Notes under the pieces: generated by a model
Told to the model about the DNA's origin: nothing
Databases searched by the model: none
What the model saw: the letters and a program-made list of their open reading frames with translations, nothing else
From: Blautia sp.
Lineage (GTDB): Bacteria; Bacillota; Clostridia; Lachnospirales; Lachnospiraceae
Direction: 5' to 3'
Assembly (NCBI GenBank): GCA_017515945.1
Contig: JAFWDX010000106.1
Coordinates: 1 to 5,796 of the forward strand
Length of the DNA stretch: 5,796 bases
In this document: piece after piece, positions 1 to 5,740 of the stretch
How the letters are laid out: every line of letters begins with the position of its first letter
Position numbering within the stretch: the first letter of the stretch is position 1
Program-made: the position numbers and the translations under genes

Positions 1-31
1 ACTGTTCAGTCACAAGCTCCTTCACCGTTAC
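1..31 (-). repeat. Interspersed hairpin repeat, copy 1 (inverted, truncated by window edge)
   Basis: Read on the minus strand, this has the arm GTAACGGT (24-31), the 18-nt loop GAAGGAGCTTGTGACTGA (6-23), and the start of the second arm ACAGT (1-5); the last three bases of that arm lie outside the window. The loop is identical to the copy at 1654-1689, and the arm differs from consensus GTAACTGT by one base. It lies 34 bp upstream of ilvN, in the opposite orientation to the other two copies. It may be a solo repeat or one end of a longer element extending to the left; the window does not show which. Confidence 0.8.
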
Positions 32-65
32 GATATCTTCAATATGAGAGGAAAAATGAACAGTC

Positions 66-575
66 ATGGAAAAAGGAATGAAAAAACGCTGGATTTCTCT
101 TTATGTAGAGAATCAGGTAGGCGTTCTGTCCAAGATTTCGGGACTGTTTTCCGGGAAATCCTATAATCTGGACAGTCTTACTGTCGGAACGACGGAAGAC
201 CCTACGGTCTCCCGCATGACGATCGGCACTTTAAGCGATGATGAAACCTTTGAGCAGATCAAAAAACAGCTGAACCGTATGGTAGAGGTGATCAAGGTCA
301 TCGATTTTACGGATGTGTTTGTCCGTATGAAGGAGATTCTTTATATAAAAGTATATGATTGTACCAAGGAGGACAAGATTGAACTTTTCCAGATCGCCCA
401 GACATTTAAAGCCAAGGTTATAGATTATGGGAAGGACAGCCTCCTGCTGGAATTTGTGCAGACAGCCACAAAAAACGACGCGGTGGTCAAACTCATCCAT
501 GATGAGTTCAGGCGGATCGAGGTGGTCCGCGGGGGCAGCGTGGGAATCGAAGCAATCAGTATGATGGAGAGATAA
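66..575 (+). CDS. ilvN: Acetolactate synthase small (regulatory) subunit IlvN
   Basis: This is the regulatory subunit of acetohydroxyacid synthase, the first shared enzyme of valine, leucine and isoleucine synthesis. In this family it binds the catalytic subunit IlvB, raises its activity and confers valine feedback inhibition; it is cytoplasmic. The 169 residues match the usual 160-170. An ACT domain fills residues 8-80, with the family pattern VENQVGVLSKISGLFSGKSY followed by NLDSLTVGTTEDPTVSRMTI. The C-terminal ACT-like half (about 88-169) includes KAKVIDYGKDSLLLEF and ends in MMER. ATG 66 is the first start after an in-frame stop, with AGAGGA at 47-52 as a rather distant ribosome binding site. 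ATG 78 (giving 165 aa, starting MKKRWISLYVENQ) is a real alternative, since many homologues begin there. No ilvB is visible; it may lie upstream or elsewhere. The stop codon is shared with the left copy of a 12-bp direct repeat and the edge of an inserted element. Confidence 0.95.
   Translation: MEKGMKKRWISLYVENQVGVLSKISGLFSGKSYNLDSLTVGTTEDPTVSRMTIGTLSDDETFEQIKKQLNRMVEVIKVIDFTDVFVRMKEILYIKVYDCTKEDKIELFQIAQTFKAKVIDYGKDSLLLEFVQTATKNDAVVKLIHDEFRRIEVVRGGSVGIEAISMMER
564..575 (+). repeat. 12-bp direct repeat, left copy (putative target site duplication)
   Basis: ATGGAGAGATAA here encodes the last three residues and stop of ilvN. It is repeated exactly at 700-711, on the other side of the 573-699 element. 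If the element's own terminal TAA is counted as element sequence, the duplication is 9 bp (ATGGAGAGA) rather than 12. Confidence 0.7.
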
Positions 576-586
576 CTGCTCAGTCA

Positions 587-610
587 GTCCCCGCATTTAC
601 TGCGAGGGAC
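587..610 (+). other. Hairpin within the element, first stem
   Basis: GTCCCCGCA (587-595) pairs with TGCG-A-GGGAC (601-610) over nine base pairs, with one bulged A at 605 and a 5-nt loop TTTAC. It lies 11 nt after the ilvN stop and could protect or end the ilvN transcript. No T-tract follows (the next bases are GTAGAATAAAATTT), so it is not called an intrinsic terminator. Confidence 0.6.
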
Positions 611-634
611 GTAGAATAAAATTTCAGCAGCCAG

Positions 635-663
635 GGCCAGGCGCACTCCAAATGCGACTGGCC
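635..663 (+). other. Hairpin within the element, second stem
   Basis: GGCCAGGCGCA (635-645) pairs with TGCGACTGGCC (653-663): ten of eleven pairs with one G/A mismatch, around the 7-nt loop CTCCAAA. It is followed two bases later by the third hairpin and has no T-tract. It occurs once in this window, unlike the third stem. Confidence 0.65.
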
Positions 664-665
664 TC

Positions 666-699
666 GTAACTGTGAGGGAGCTTGTGGCTGAACAGTTAC
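666..699 (+). repeat. Interspersed hairpin repeat, copy 2 (right end of the element)
   Basis: Perfect 8-bp arms GTAACTGT (666-673) and ACAGTTAC (692-699) flank the 18-nt loop GAGGGAGCTTGTGGCTGA, which differs from the other two copies at two positions. The last 14 bases before position 699 can also pair with the element's left end at 573-586, so two alternative folds compete. The hairpin ends three bases before the ribosome binding site of the transporter gene. Confidence 0.85.
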
Positions 700-711
700 A
701 TGGAGAGATAA
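700..711 (+). repeat. 12-bp direct repeat, right copy (putative target site duplication)
   Basis: ATGGAGAGATAA is an exact copy of 564-575. Here it carries the GGAGAG ribosome binding site of the transporter gene rather than the end of ilvN. Confidence 0.7.
702..707 (+). promoter_or_regulatory. Ribosome binding site of the DMT transporter gene
   Basis: GGAGAG lies 7 nt before ATG 715. It sits inside the right direct repeat, so it may have been part of the ilvN 3' end before the element inserted. The ATG at 711 is not used: it meets a stop after four codons. Confidence 0.7.
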
Positions 712-714
712 TGT

Positions 715-1620
715 ATGACGCATGAAAGAGACAGAAACCGTTTTTCGGTCTTTCGCGGACCGCTCCTGCTGCTCCTGACCGCCGCGATCTGGGGTGTGGC
801 TTTTGTCGCCCAGAGCGTAGGCATGGATTATGTCGGAGCTTTTACCTTCAATGCGGCGCGGTTTCTGATCGGCGCGGTGGTGTTGCTTCCCGTGATCTTC
901 CTGCTTCCTGCGGGTCATAATAACGGAGCTAAAAGGGAATCGCAGGCTGCCCGCAGGACACTGATCCGCGGAGGGATCGCCTGTGGGGTTTTCCTTTGCG
1001 CGGCCAGCAATTTTCAGCAGTTCGGCATTAAATATACGACTGTCGGCAAAGCCGGATTCATAACGGCATGCTATATCATAATCGTTCCGGTCATCGGACT
1101 GTTCCTGAAAAAGCCATGCAGCCCCTTCCTGTGGCTGGCTGTAGCCATGGCGACGGCAGGCATGTATCTCCTTTGCATAAAGGACGGATTCAGCATCGGC
1201 AGAGGAGATTTTCTGGTGCTGATCTGCTCTGTGCTGTTTTCCGCGCATATTCTGGTGATCGATCATTTTTCACCGCTGGCAGACGGAGTCAGGCTTTCAT
1301 GCATTCAGTTCCTGACGGCAGGCCTCCTGTCACTGGTTCCGGCGCTGCTTTTTGAGCACCCTTCAGCCGCGGCACTGACAGAGGCAAAGGTGCCGATTCT
1401 GTATGCAGGTGTTATGTCCTGCGGTGTGGCATATACGCTGCAGATCATCGGCCAGAAAGGAATGAATCCCACAGTGGCTTCATTGATCCTGAGCCTGGAG
1501 TCCTGTATTTCTGTCCTGGCCGGCTGGCTCATCCTGGGCCAGGCGATGAGCCTGCGGGAGCTGACAGGCTGCGTGGTCATGTTTGCGGCTATTATTCTTG
1601 CCCAGCTTCCACACGGGTAA
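715..1620 (+). CDS. DMT superfamily (EamA-type) inner-membrane transporter
   Basis: A 301-residue integral membrane protein of the drug/metabolite transporter superfamily. Its length and two-repeat layout are typical of ten-helix EamA proteins, which mostly export amino acids, nucleosides or other small metabolites. The first repeat (about 15-155) opens with LLLLLTAAIWGVAFVAQSVG and contains FNAARFLIGAVVLLPVIFLL; the loop at about 66-83 is basic. The second repeat (about 163-298) starts with GDFLVLICSVLFSAHILVID and ends with the family-typical SLESCISVLAGWLILGQAMS and a last helix CVVMFAAIILAQL. ATG 715 has GGAGAG upstream. Substrate cannot be read from sequence. Adjacency to ilvN makes branched-chain amino acid export a tempting guess, but that is speculation. 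A T8 run 19 nt after the stop (1639-1646) has no convincing stem before it. Confidence 0.93.
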   Translation: MTHERDRNRFSVFRGPLLLLLTAAIWGVAFVAQSVGMDYVGAFTFNAARFLIGAVVLLPVIFLLPAGHNNGAKRESQAARRTLIRGGIACGVFLCAASNFQQFGIKYTTVGKAGFITACYIIIVPVIGLFLKKPCSPFLWLAVAMATAGMYLLCIKDGFSIGRGDFLVLICSVLFSAHILVIDHFSPLADGVRLSCIQFLTAGLLSLVPALLFEHPSAAALTEAKVPILYAGVMSCGVAYTLQIIGQKGMNPTVASLILSLESCISVLAGWLILGQAMSLRELTGCVVMFAAIILAQLPHG

Positions 1621-1653
1621 AGGCAGGTACATTTTCTATTTTTTTTGATCACG

Positions 1654-1689
1654 GGTAACTGTGAAGGAGCTTGTGACTGAACAGTTACC
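1654..1689 (+). repeat. Interspersed hairpin repeat, copy 3
   Basis: Perfect 9-bp arms GGTAACTGT (1654-1662) and ACAGTTACC (1681-1689) flank the 18-nt loop GAAGGAGCTTGTGACTGA. It has the same orientation as copy 2 and the same loop as copy 1. It ends 13 bp before the acyP ribosome binding site. No longer composite element is evident around this copy. Confidence 0.85.
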
Positions 1690-1702
1690 GCGCGAGTATA
1701 AA

Positions 1703-1710
1703 AGGAGGGG
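1703..1710 (+). promoter_or_regulatory. Ribosome binding site of acyP
   Basis: AGGAGGGG ends 4 nt before ATG 1715 (the AGGAGG core ends 6 nt before it). This strong site decides the start in favour of 1715 over upstream in-frame GTG codons at 1661 and 1673, which belong to the hairpin repeat. Confidence 0.85.
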
Positions 1711-1714
1711 CAGG

Positions 1715-1984
1715 ATGGCAAAAGTACGCAGACAGCTTTTCTTTTCAGGCACGGTACAGGGAGTCGGATTCCGTTACCGTGCAATGTATCTGGCCCAGAG
1801 CCATGGACTGACCGGATGGGTGAGAAATCTCTGGGACGGGAGGGTCCAAATGCAGCTCCAGGGAGAGGAACGGGCGATCAACGATATGGTTGAAGCCCTG
1901 CAGAACCAGCGCTTCATTTCTGTTGAAGATATAGAAAGCTATGAACTGCCGCTGGAAGAAGAAAGAAGTTTTAAAGTTCGTTGA
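1715..1984 (+). CDS. acyP: Acylphosphatase
   Basis: A small cytoplasmic enzyme that hydrolyses the carboxyl-phosphate bond of acylphosphates such as acetyl phosphate and 1,3-bisphosphoglycerate. The 89 residues are the normal length of the single-domain family. The signature GTVQGVGFRYRAMYLAQSHG (12-31) is followed by LTGWVRNLWDGRVQMQLQG (32-50). Arg20 in the phosphate-binding loop and Asn38 correspond to the two catalytic residues of the family. The C-terminal part, ending SFKVR, fits the last beta strand. The frame stays open upstream to 1661, but that stretch is repeat sequence, and the AGGAGGGG site supports ATG 1715. It lies 94 bp after the transporter gene and 37 bp before the first ABC gene. 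No functional link to either neighbour is evident; such genes are often free-standing passengers in operons. Confidence 0.95.
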   Translation: MAKVRRQLFFSGTVQGVGFRYRAMYLAQSHGLTGWVRNLWDGRVQMQLQGEERAINDMVEALQNQRFISVEDIESYELPLEEERSFKVR

Positions 1985-2000
1985 TCCGGGTGATCCCGGA
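1985..2000 (+). other. Small GC-rich hairpin between acyP and the ABC operon
   Basis: TCCGGG (1985-1990) and CCCGGA (1995-2000) form a perfect 6-bp stem with loop TGAT, starting directly after the acyP stop. It is followed by AAAA, not a T-tract, so it is not a terminator for + strand transcription. It may stabilise or separate messages, or be chance. Confidence 0.45.
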
Positions 2001-2021
2001 AAAACGCAGAGAGGAAGACAA

Positions 2022-3809
2022 ATGCTGAAAACTATTCTGGGGCAGGTGAAGGAATATAAAAAAGCCTCCATTCTTACACCTGTTTTCATGATCCTGGAGG
2101 TGCTGGTGGAGACGGTGCTGCCTCTGGTCATGGCCTCTATGATCGATAAAGGCGTGGAAGCCGGCAATATCGGCCACATCTGCCTCATGGGGGGAGTCAT
2201 GGCTGTTCTGGCCGTGGCTGGACTGGCTGCCGGCGTGCTTGGAGGCAAATACGGGGCGCTCGCTTCCACCGGCTTTGCGCGCAATCTGCGCAAAGCCATG
2301 TATGCAAATATACAGACCTTTTCATTTTCAAACATTGACAAGTTCAGTACTGCAGGACTTGTGACCAGGCTGACTACGGATGTGACAAATCTGCAGAATG
2401 CCTATCAGATGGTGCTGCGCATGTTTACCAGGGCTCCTTCAAACCTGATCCTGGCCATGACGATGGCTTTTCTGATCAATGCTAAGATCGCTTCTGTTTA
2501 TCTCGCCGCGGTTGTTTTTCTGTCCGTATGTCTGTATTTCATCATGACGCGGGCGCATAAATATTTCCGGCAGGTGTTCTCACGGTATGATGCACTCAAT
2601 GCCAGTGTGCAGGAGAATGTATCCGCGATCCGCGTAGTCAAAGCATATGTGCGGGAGGACCATGAGATCTCACGTTTCCAGAAGGCCTGTAATGCACTCT
2701 ATGTACTGTTTATACAGGCGGAAAAGATGGTAGTCCTGAATATGCCGCTGATGAGCTTTACCGTATACGGGTGTATCCTGCTGATCAGCTGGCTTGGCGC
2801 GCATATGATCGTAGGCGGCACGCTGACGACCGGCCAGTTGATGAGTCTGCTGACTTACTGCATGAATATTCTGATGAGCCTTATGATGGTATCCATGATC
2901 TTTGTCATGGTTACAATGAGTACGGCGAGCGCGGAGAGGATCAGTGAGGTTCTTAATGAAAAGGCGGATCTGGCGGATCCGGAAAACCCGGTCATGACAA
3001 TCAGAGACGGAAGTATTGAATTTGACCATGTTTCTTTCAGCTATCGCAAGAATTCCGGTGAACCGGTGCTCAAGGATATCAATCTGTCGATCCGTTCAGG
3101 CGAAACGATCGGCATCCTGGGCAGTACCGGCAGCGCCAAGTCCAGTCTCGTCAGTCTGATCAGCCGCCTGTATGATGTGTCCGAAGGCGCTGTCCGTGTA
3201 GGCGGCGTCGATGTACGGGATTACCATATGGAGACATTGCGCAATGAGGTCTCCGTTGTGCTTCAGAAGAATGTGCTTTTTTCCGGCACGATCCTGGAAA
3301 ACCTGCGCTGGGGCAATAAGGACGCGACTGAGGAAGAATGCCGGCAGGCTTGCCGTCTGGCATGCGCGGATGAATTTATCCAGCGGATGCCGGATGGGTA
3401 TAATACCTACATTGAACAGGGCGGAAGCAATGTTTCGGGAGGACAGAAGCAGCGTCTGTGTATTGCCAGGGCGCTGCTTAAAAAGCCCAAAATCCTGATC
3501 CTGGACGATTCCACGAGTGCGGTGGATACGGCTACGGATGCGCAGATCCGGAAAGCCTTTGCCCAGGAGATCCCGGATACGACCAAACTGATCATCGCAC
3601 AGAGGATCGCGAGTATCCGTGACTGCGACCGTATCATTGTCATGGAAAACGGCGTGGTCAATGGTTTTGGCACTCATGATGAGCTCCTCGCATCCAACGC
3701 GATCTACAGGGAAGTATTTGAATCTCAGACCGGCGGTGGCGGAGACTTTGACGAAAAGAGACTTGAACTGCCTCCGGCAGGCGGGAAAGGAGGCGAGGAA
3801 GATGAGTGA
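2022..3809 (+). CDS. Heterodimeric ABC exporter, subunit with degenerate ATP site
   Basis: A 595-residue half-transporter: an N-terminal six-helix exporter domain (helices near 17-40, 52-75, 136-153, 156-176, 243-265, 275-300) fused to an ATPase domain (about 331-565). Walker A is GSTGSAKS (367-374), with Ala372 where Gly is usual. The Q-loop Gln is 415 and the signature VSGGQ is intact (471-475). Walker B is LILD (Asp495), followed by Asp496 instead of the catalytic Glu. The switch position is Gln527, not His. These are marks of the non-catalytic partner in exporters such as TM287/288, LmrCD and BmrCD. It should pair with the next gene's product in the cytoplasmic membrane and export lipophilic compounds or peptides; the substrate is unknown. 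The last ~28 residues are Gly- and acid-rich. ATG 2022 has AGAGGA six bases upstream and the protein begins as homologues do. The longer open frame from 1941 overlaps acyP and lacks support. Confidence 0.93.
   Translation: MLKTILGQVKEYKKASILTPVFMILEVLVETVLPLVMASMIDKGVEAGNIGHICLMGGVMAVLAVAGLAAGVLGGKYGALASTGFARNLRKAMYANIQTFSFSNIDKFSTAGLVTRLTTDVTNLQNAYQMVLRMFTRAPSNLILAMTMAFLINAKIASVYLAAVVFLSVCLYFIMTRAHKYFRQVFSRYDALNASVQENVSAIRVVKAYVREDHEISRFQKACNALYVLFIQAEKMVVLNMPLMSFTVYGCILLISWLGAHMIVGGTLTTGQLMSLLTYCMNILMSLMMVSMIFVMVTMSTASAERISEVLNEKADLADPENPVMTIRDGSIEFDHVSFSYRKNSGEPVLKDINLSIRSGETIGILGSTGSAKSSLVSLISRLYDVSEGAVRVGGVDVRDYHMETLRNEVSVVLQKNVLFSGTILENLRWGNKDATEEECRQACRLACADEFIQRMPDGYNTYIEQGGSNVSGGQKQRLCIARALLKKPKILILDDSTSAVDTATDAQIRKAFAQEIPDTTKLIIAQRIASIRDCDRIIVMENGVVNGFGTHDELLASNAIYREVFESQTGGGGDFDEKRLELPPAGGKGGEEDE
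3786..3793 (+). promoter_or_regulatory. Ribosome binding site of the second ABC gene
   Basis: AAAGGAGG ends 8 nt before ATG 3802 and lies inside the coding sequence of the first ABC gene. With the 8-bp gene overlap this points to coupled translation and balanced subunit amounts. Confidence 0.85.
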
Positions 3810-5736
3810 TAACGTTCGTGCGCCAAAGGCCGGTCAGACCCCTCCGAGAAATATGCGGGGCGGGGCCAGATTCCGGACGGGACCAAAGATCGAAAATCCC
3901 GGGGCTGTATTAAAACGCATTTTTTCTCTTGTGTCGCGGAATTACCTTCCGCATCTGATCATAGTTGTGATCTGCCTGGTTGTCAGCGTGCTGGCCAATG
4001 TGCATGGAACCATGTTTACCAGGACACTGATCGATTCGTATATCCTGCCTTTGATCGGAACACCGGATCCGGATTTCGGTCCCCTTGGACTGGCGATCCT
4101 GCGTGTGGCGGGTTTTTATGCGATCGGTGTGGCCGCTGCCTATACATATAACCGTATCATGATCGGTGTTACCCAGGGTACGCTCCGTGACCTCAGGGAA
4201 AAGCTTTTTGCCCGGATGCAGACGCTGCCTGTCCGGTATTTTGATACGCATGCCCATGGGGATATCATGTCTGTCTACACGAATGACATCGATACGCTGC
4301 GTCAGATGATCTCTCAGAGCATCCCGCAGATGATCAACAGCTCGATCACGATCGTCAGCGTGCTGACGAGCATGATCATCCTCAGTGTGCCGCTGACTGT
4401 ATTGACTCTGCTCATGGTCGGGGTGATGCTCAAAGTCAGTATGACACTGGCAGGAAAATCCGGGTCATATTTTATGGAACAGCAGCGCAATCTGGGTGCG
4501 GTCAACGGGTTTATCGAGGAGATGATGGAAGGCCAGAAGGTCGTCAAGGTCTTCTGCCATGAGCAGGAGAGCATCGATCGATTCAATGAACTCAATGACG
4601 CCCTCTTTGAAAGCGCAAACAATGCAAATAAATTTGCCAATGTGATGATGCCCAGTGTCGCTCAGATCGGGACGATCAGCTACGTGCTCTGCGCGATCGC
4701 AGGCGGCATCCTTGCCGTGTACGGCTTTGGTGGTTTTACACTCGGCGCGCTGGCCAGCTTCCTTACCTTCAACAGGAGCTTCAATATGCCGATCAACCAG
4801 GTGAGCCAGCAGTTCAACAGTATTGTCATGGCTCTGGCAGGCGCACAGAGGATTTTTGAGATGCTTGACGAGGAGCCGGAGAAGGACGAGGGATATGTGA
4901 CGCTGGTCAATGCCCGCACTGATGAGAACGGCAAAGTGACGGAATCAGAGGAGCGGACAGGTCAATGGGCCTGGAAGCATTATCATAAAGCGACAGACAC
5001 GACGGATTATATCCCGCTCAAGGGCGATATGGTGCTGGACGGCGTGGATTTCGGTTATACGCCGGATAAGATCGTCCTGCATGACATTAAGATGTACGCA
5101 AAACCTGGACAAAAGATCGCCTTTGTCGGCTCCACCGGTGCCGGCAAGACGACGATCACGAATCTGCTAAACCGGTTTTATGATATCCAGGACGGCAAGA
5201 TCCGTTATGACGGCATCAATGTGACAAAGATCAAAAAGGCGGATCTGCGCCGGTCCATGGGCATAGTCCTGCAGGAAACCAATCTTTTCACGGATACGGT
5301 CATGGAGAATATCCGATATGGTAAGCTGGATGCGACGGACGAAGAGGTGATCGCCGCCGCAAAGCTGGCCAATGCGGACGGTTTTATCCGCCGCCTGCCA
5401 GAAGGATATAACACGATGCTCAGAGGCAACGGTTCCAATCTGAGCCAGGGCCAGCGCCAGCTCCTTTCCATTGCGCGGGCCGCCGTTGCGGATCCGCCGG
5501 TGCTGATCCTGGATGAGGCCACCAGCTCAATCGACACACGTACCGAAAAGCTCGTCCAGGAGGGCATGGACCGCCTGATGAAAGGACGCACCGCCTTCGT
5601 CATTGCGCATCGCCTGTCTACGGTCCGCGACAGCGACTGCATCATGGTGCTGGAACAGGGACGGATCATTGAACGAGGCAATCATGAGGAACTGATGGCG
5701 GAGAAGGGCAGATATTATAACCTGTATACCGGGTGA
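3802..5736 (+). CDS. Heterodimeric ABC exporter, catalytic subunit
   Basis: A 644-residue half-transporter that begins inside the previous gene (overlap 3802-3809). The first ~35 residues form a Pro/Gly/Arg-rich cytoplasmic tail. Six helices follow (near 50-68, 97-117, 178-195, 197-214, 285-308, 313-335), then an unusually long linker (about 364-407) and the ATPase domain. Walker A GSTGAGKT (443-450), Q-loop Gln491, Walker B LILDE with Asp571 and catalytic Glu572, and switch His603 are all canonical. The signature is LSQGQ (547-551), with Gln549 where Gly is usual. In a heterodimer this altered signature closes the same ATP site as the first subunit's altered Walker motifs, leaving one fully active site made of this subunit's Walker motifs and the partner's VSGGQ. 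The open frame continues upstream to 3619 inside the first gene, but the AAAGGAGG site fixes ATG 3802. The product likely drives export; the substrate cannot be told. Confidence 0.95.
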   Translation: MSDNVRAPKAGQTPPRNMRGGARFRTGPKIENPGAVLKRIFSLVSRNYLPHLIIVVICLVVSVLANVHGTMFTRTLIDSYILPLIGTPDPDFGPLGLAILRVAGFYAIGVAAAYTYNRIMIGVTQGTLRDLREKLFARMQTLPVRYFDTHAHGDIMSVYTNDIDTLRQMISQSIPQMINSSITIVSVLTSMIILSVPLTVLTLLMVGVMLKVSMTLAGKSGSYFMEQQRNLGAVNGFIEEMMEGQKVVKVFCHEQESIDRFNELNDALFESANNANKFANVMMPSVAQIGTISYVLCAIAGGILAVYGFGGFTLGALASFLTFNRSFNMPINQVSQQFNSIVMALAGAQRIFEMLDEEPEKDEGYVTLVNARTDENGKVTESEERTGQWAWKHYHKATDTTDYIPLKGDMVLDGVDFGYTPDKIVLHDIKMYAKPGQKIAFVGSTGAGKTTITNLLNRFYDIQDGKIRYDGINVTKIKKADLRRSMGIVLQETNLFTDTVMENIRYGKLDATDEEVIAAAKLANADGFIRRLPEGYNTMLRGNGSNLSQGQRQLLSIARAAVADPPVLILDEATSSIDTRTEKLVQEGMDRLMKGRTAFVIAHRLSTVRDSDCIMVLEQGRIIERGNHEELMAEKGRYYNLYTG

Positions 5737-5740
5737 GCCA

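Larger units (their letters stand above)
573..699. mobile_element. Small non-coding MITE-like palindromic element
   Basis: This ~127-bp non-coding insert lies between ilvN and the transporter gene. Its left end TAACTGCTCAGTCA (573-586) and right end TGGCTGAACAGTTA (685-698) are inverted repeats matching at 12 of 14 positions. The inside is almost wholly hairpin-forming: stems at 587-610, 635-663 and 666-699. It is bracketed by ATGGAGAGATAA at 564-575 and 700-711, as a target site duplication would be. It encodes no transposase, so any movement would need one supplied in trans. The 34-bp right hairpin recurs alone at 1654-1689 and, inverted, at 1-31, so this is a family of repeats. I do not recognise a named element. 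The insertion reading is inference; the repeats themselves are seen directly. Confidence 0.6.

Noticed and set aside
587..610. Rho-independent terminator for ilvN
   Set aside because: The stem is good but is followed by GTAGAATAAAATTT rather than a T-tract, and it forms part of the inserted element.
612..617. TAGAAT as a -10 promoter box for the transporter gene
   Set aside because: No -35-like sequence lies about 17 bp upstream; that position is the GC stem at 587-610.
580..1266. Long open frames on the minus strand (also 1745-2341, 3096-3677 and 5205-5681)
   Set aside because: They lie opposite clearly conserved genes, have low-complexity shadow-like translations, and lack ribosome binding sites or recognisable domains.
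1621..1650. Intrinsic terminator after the transporter gene (T8 run at 1639-1646)
   Set aside because: No stable GC stem directly precedes the T-run; the only good hairpin (1654-1689) lies after it, the wrong order for a + strand terminator.
1..1689. CRISPR array from the three similar hairpin units
   Set aside because: The copies are hundreds of bases apart, separated by genes, and one is inverted; there are no regular spacers.
1941..2021. N-terminal extension of the first ABC subunit overlapping acyP
   Set aside because: The extra 27 residues are acyP codons in another frame plus spacer; ATG 2022 has AGAGGA at the right distance.
3619..3801. N-terminal extension of the second ABC subunit inside the first gene
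   Set aside because: It would overlap the conserved ATPase end of subunit 1 in another frame; AAAGGAGG before ATG 3802 gives a normal start.
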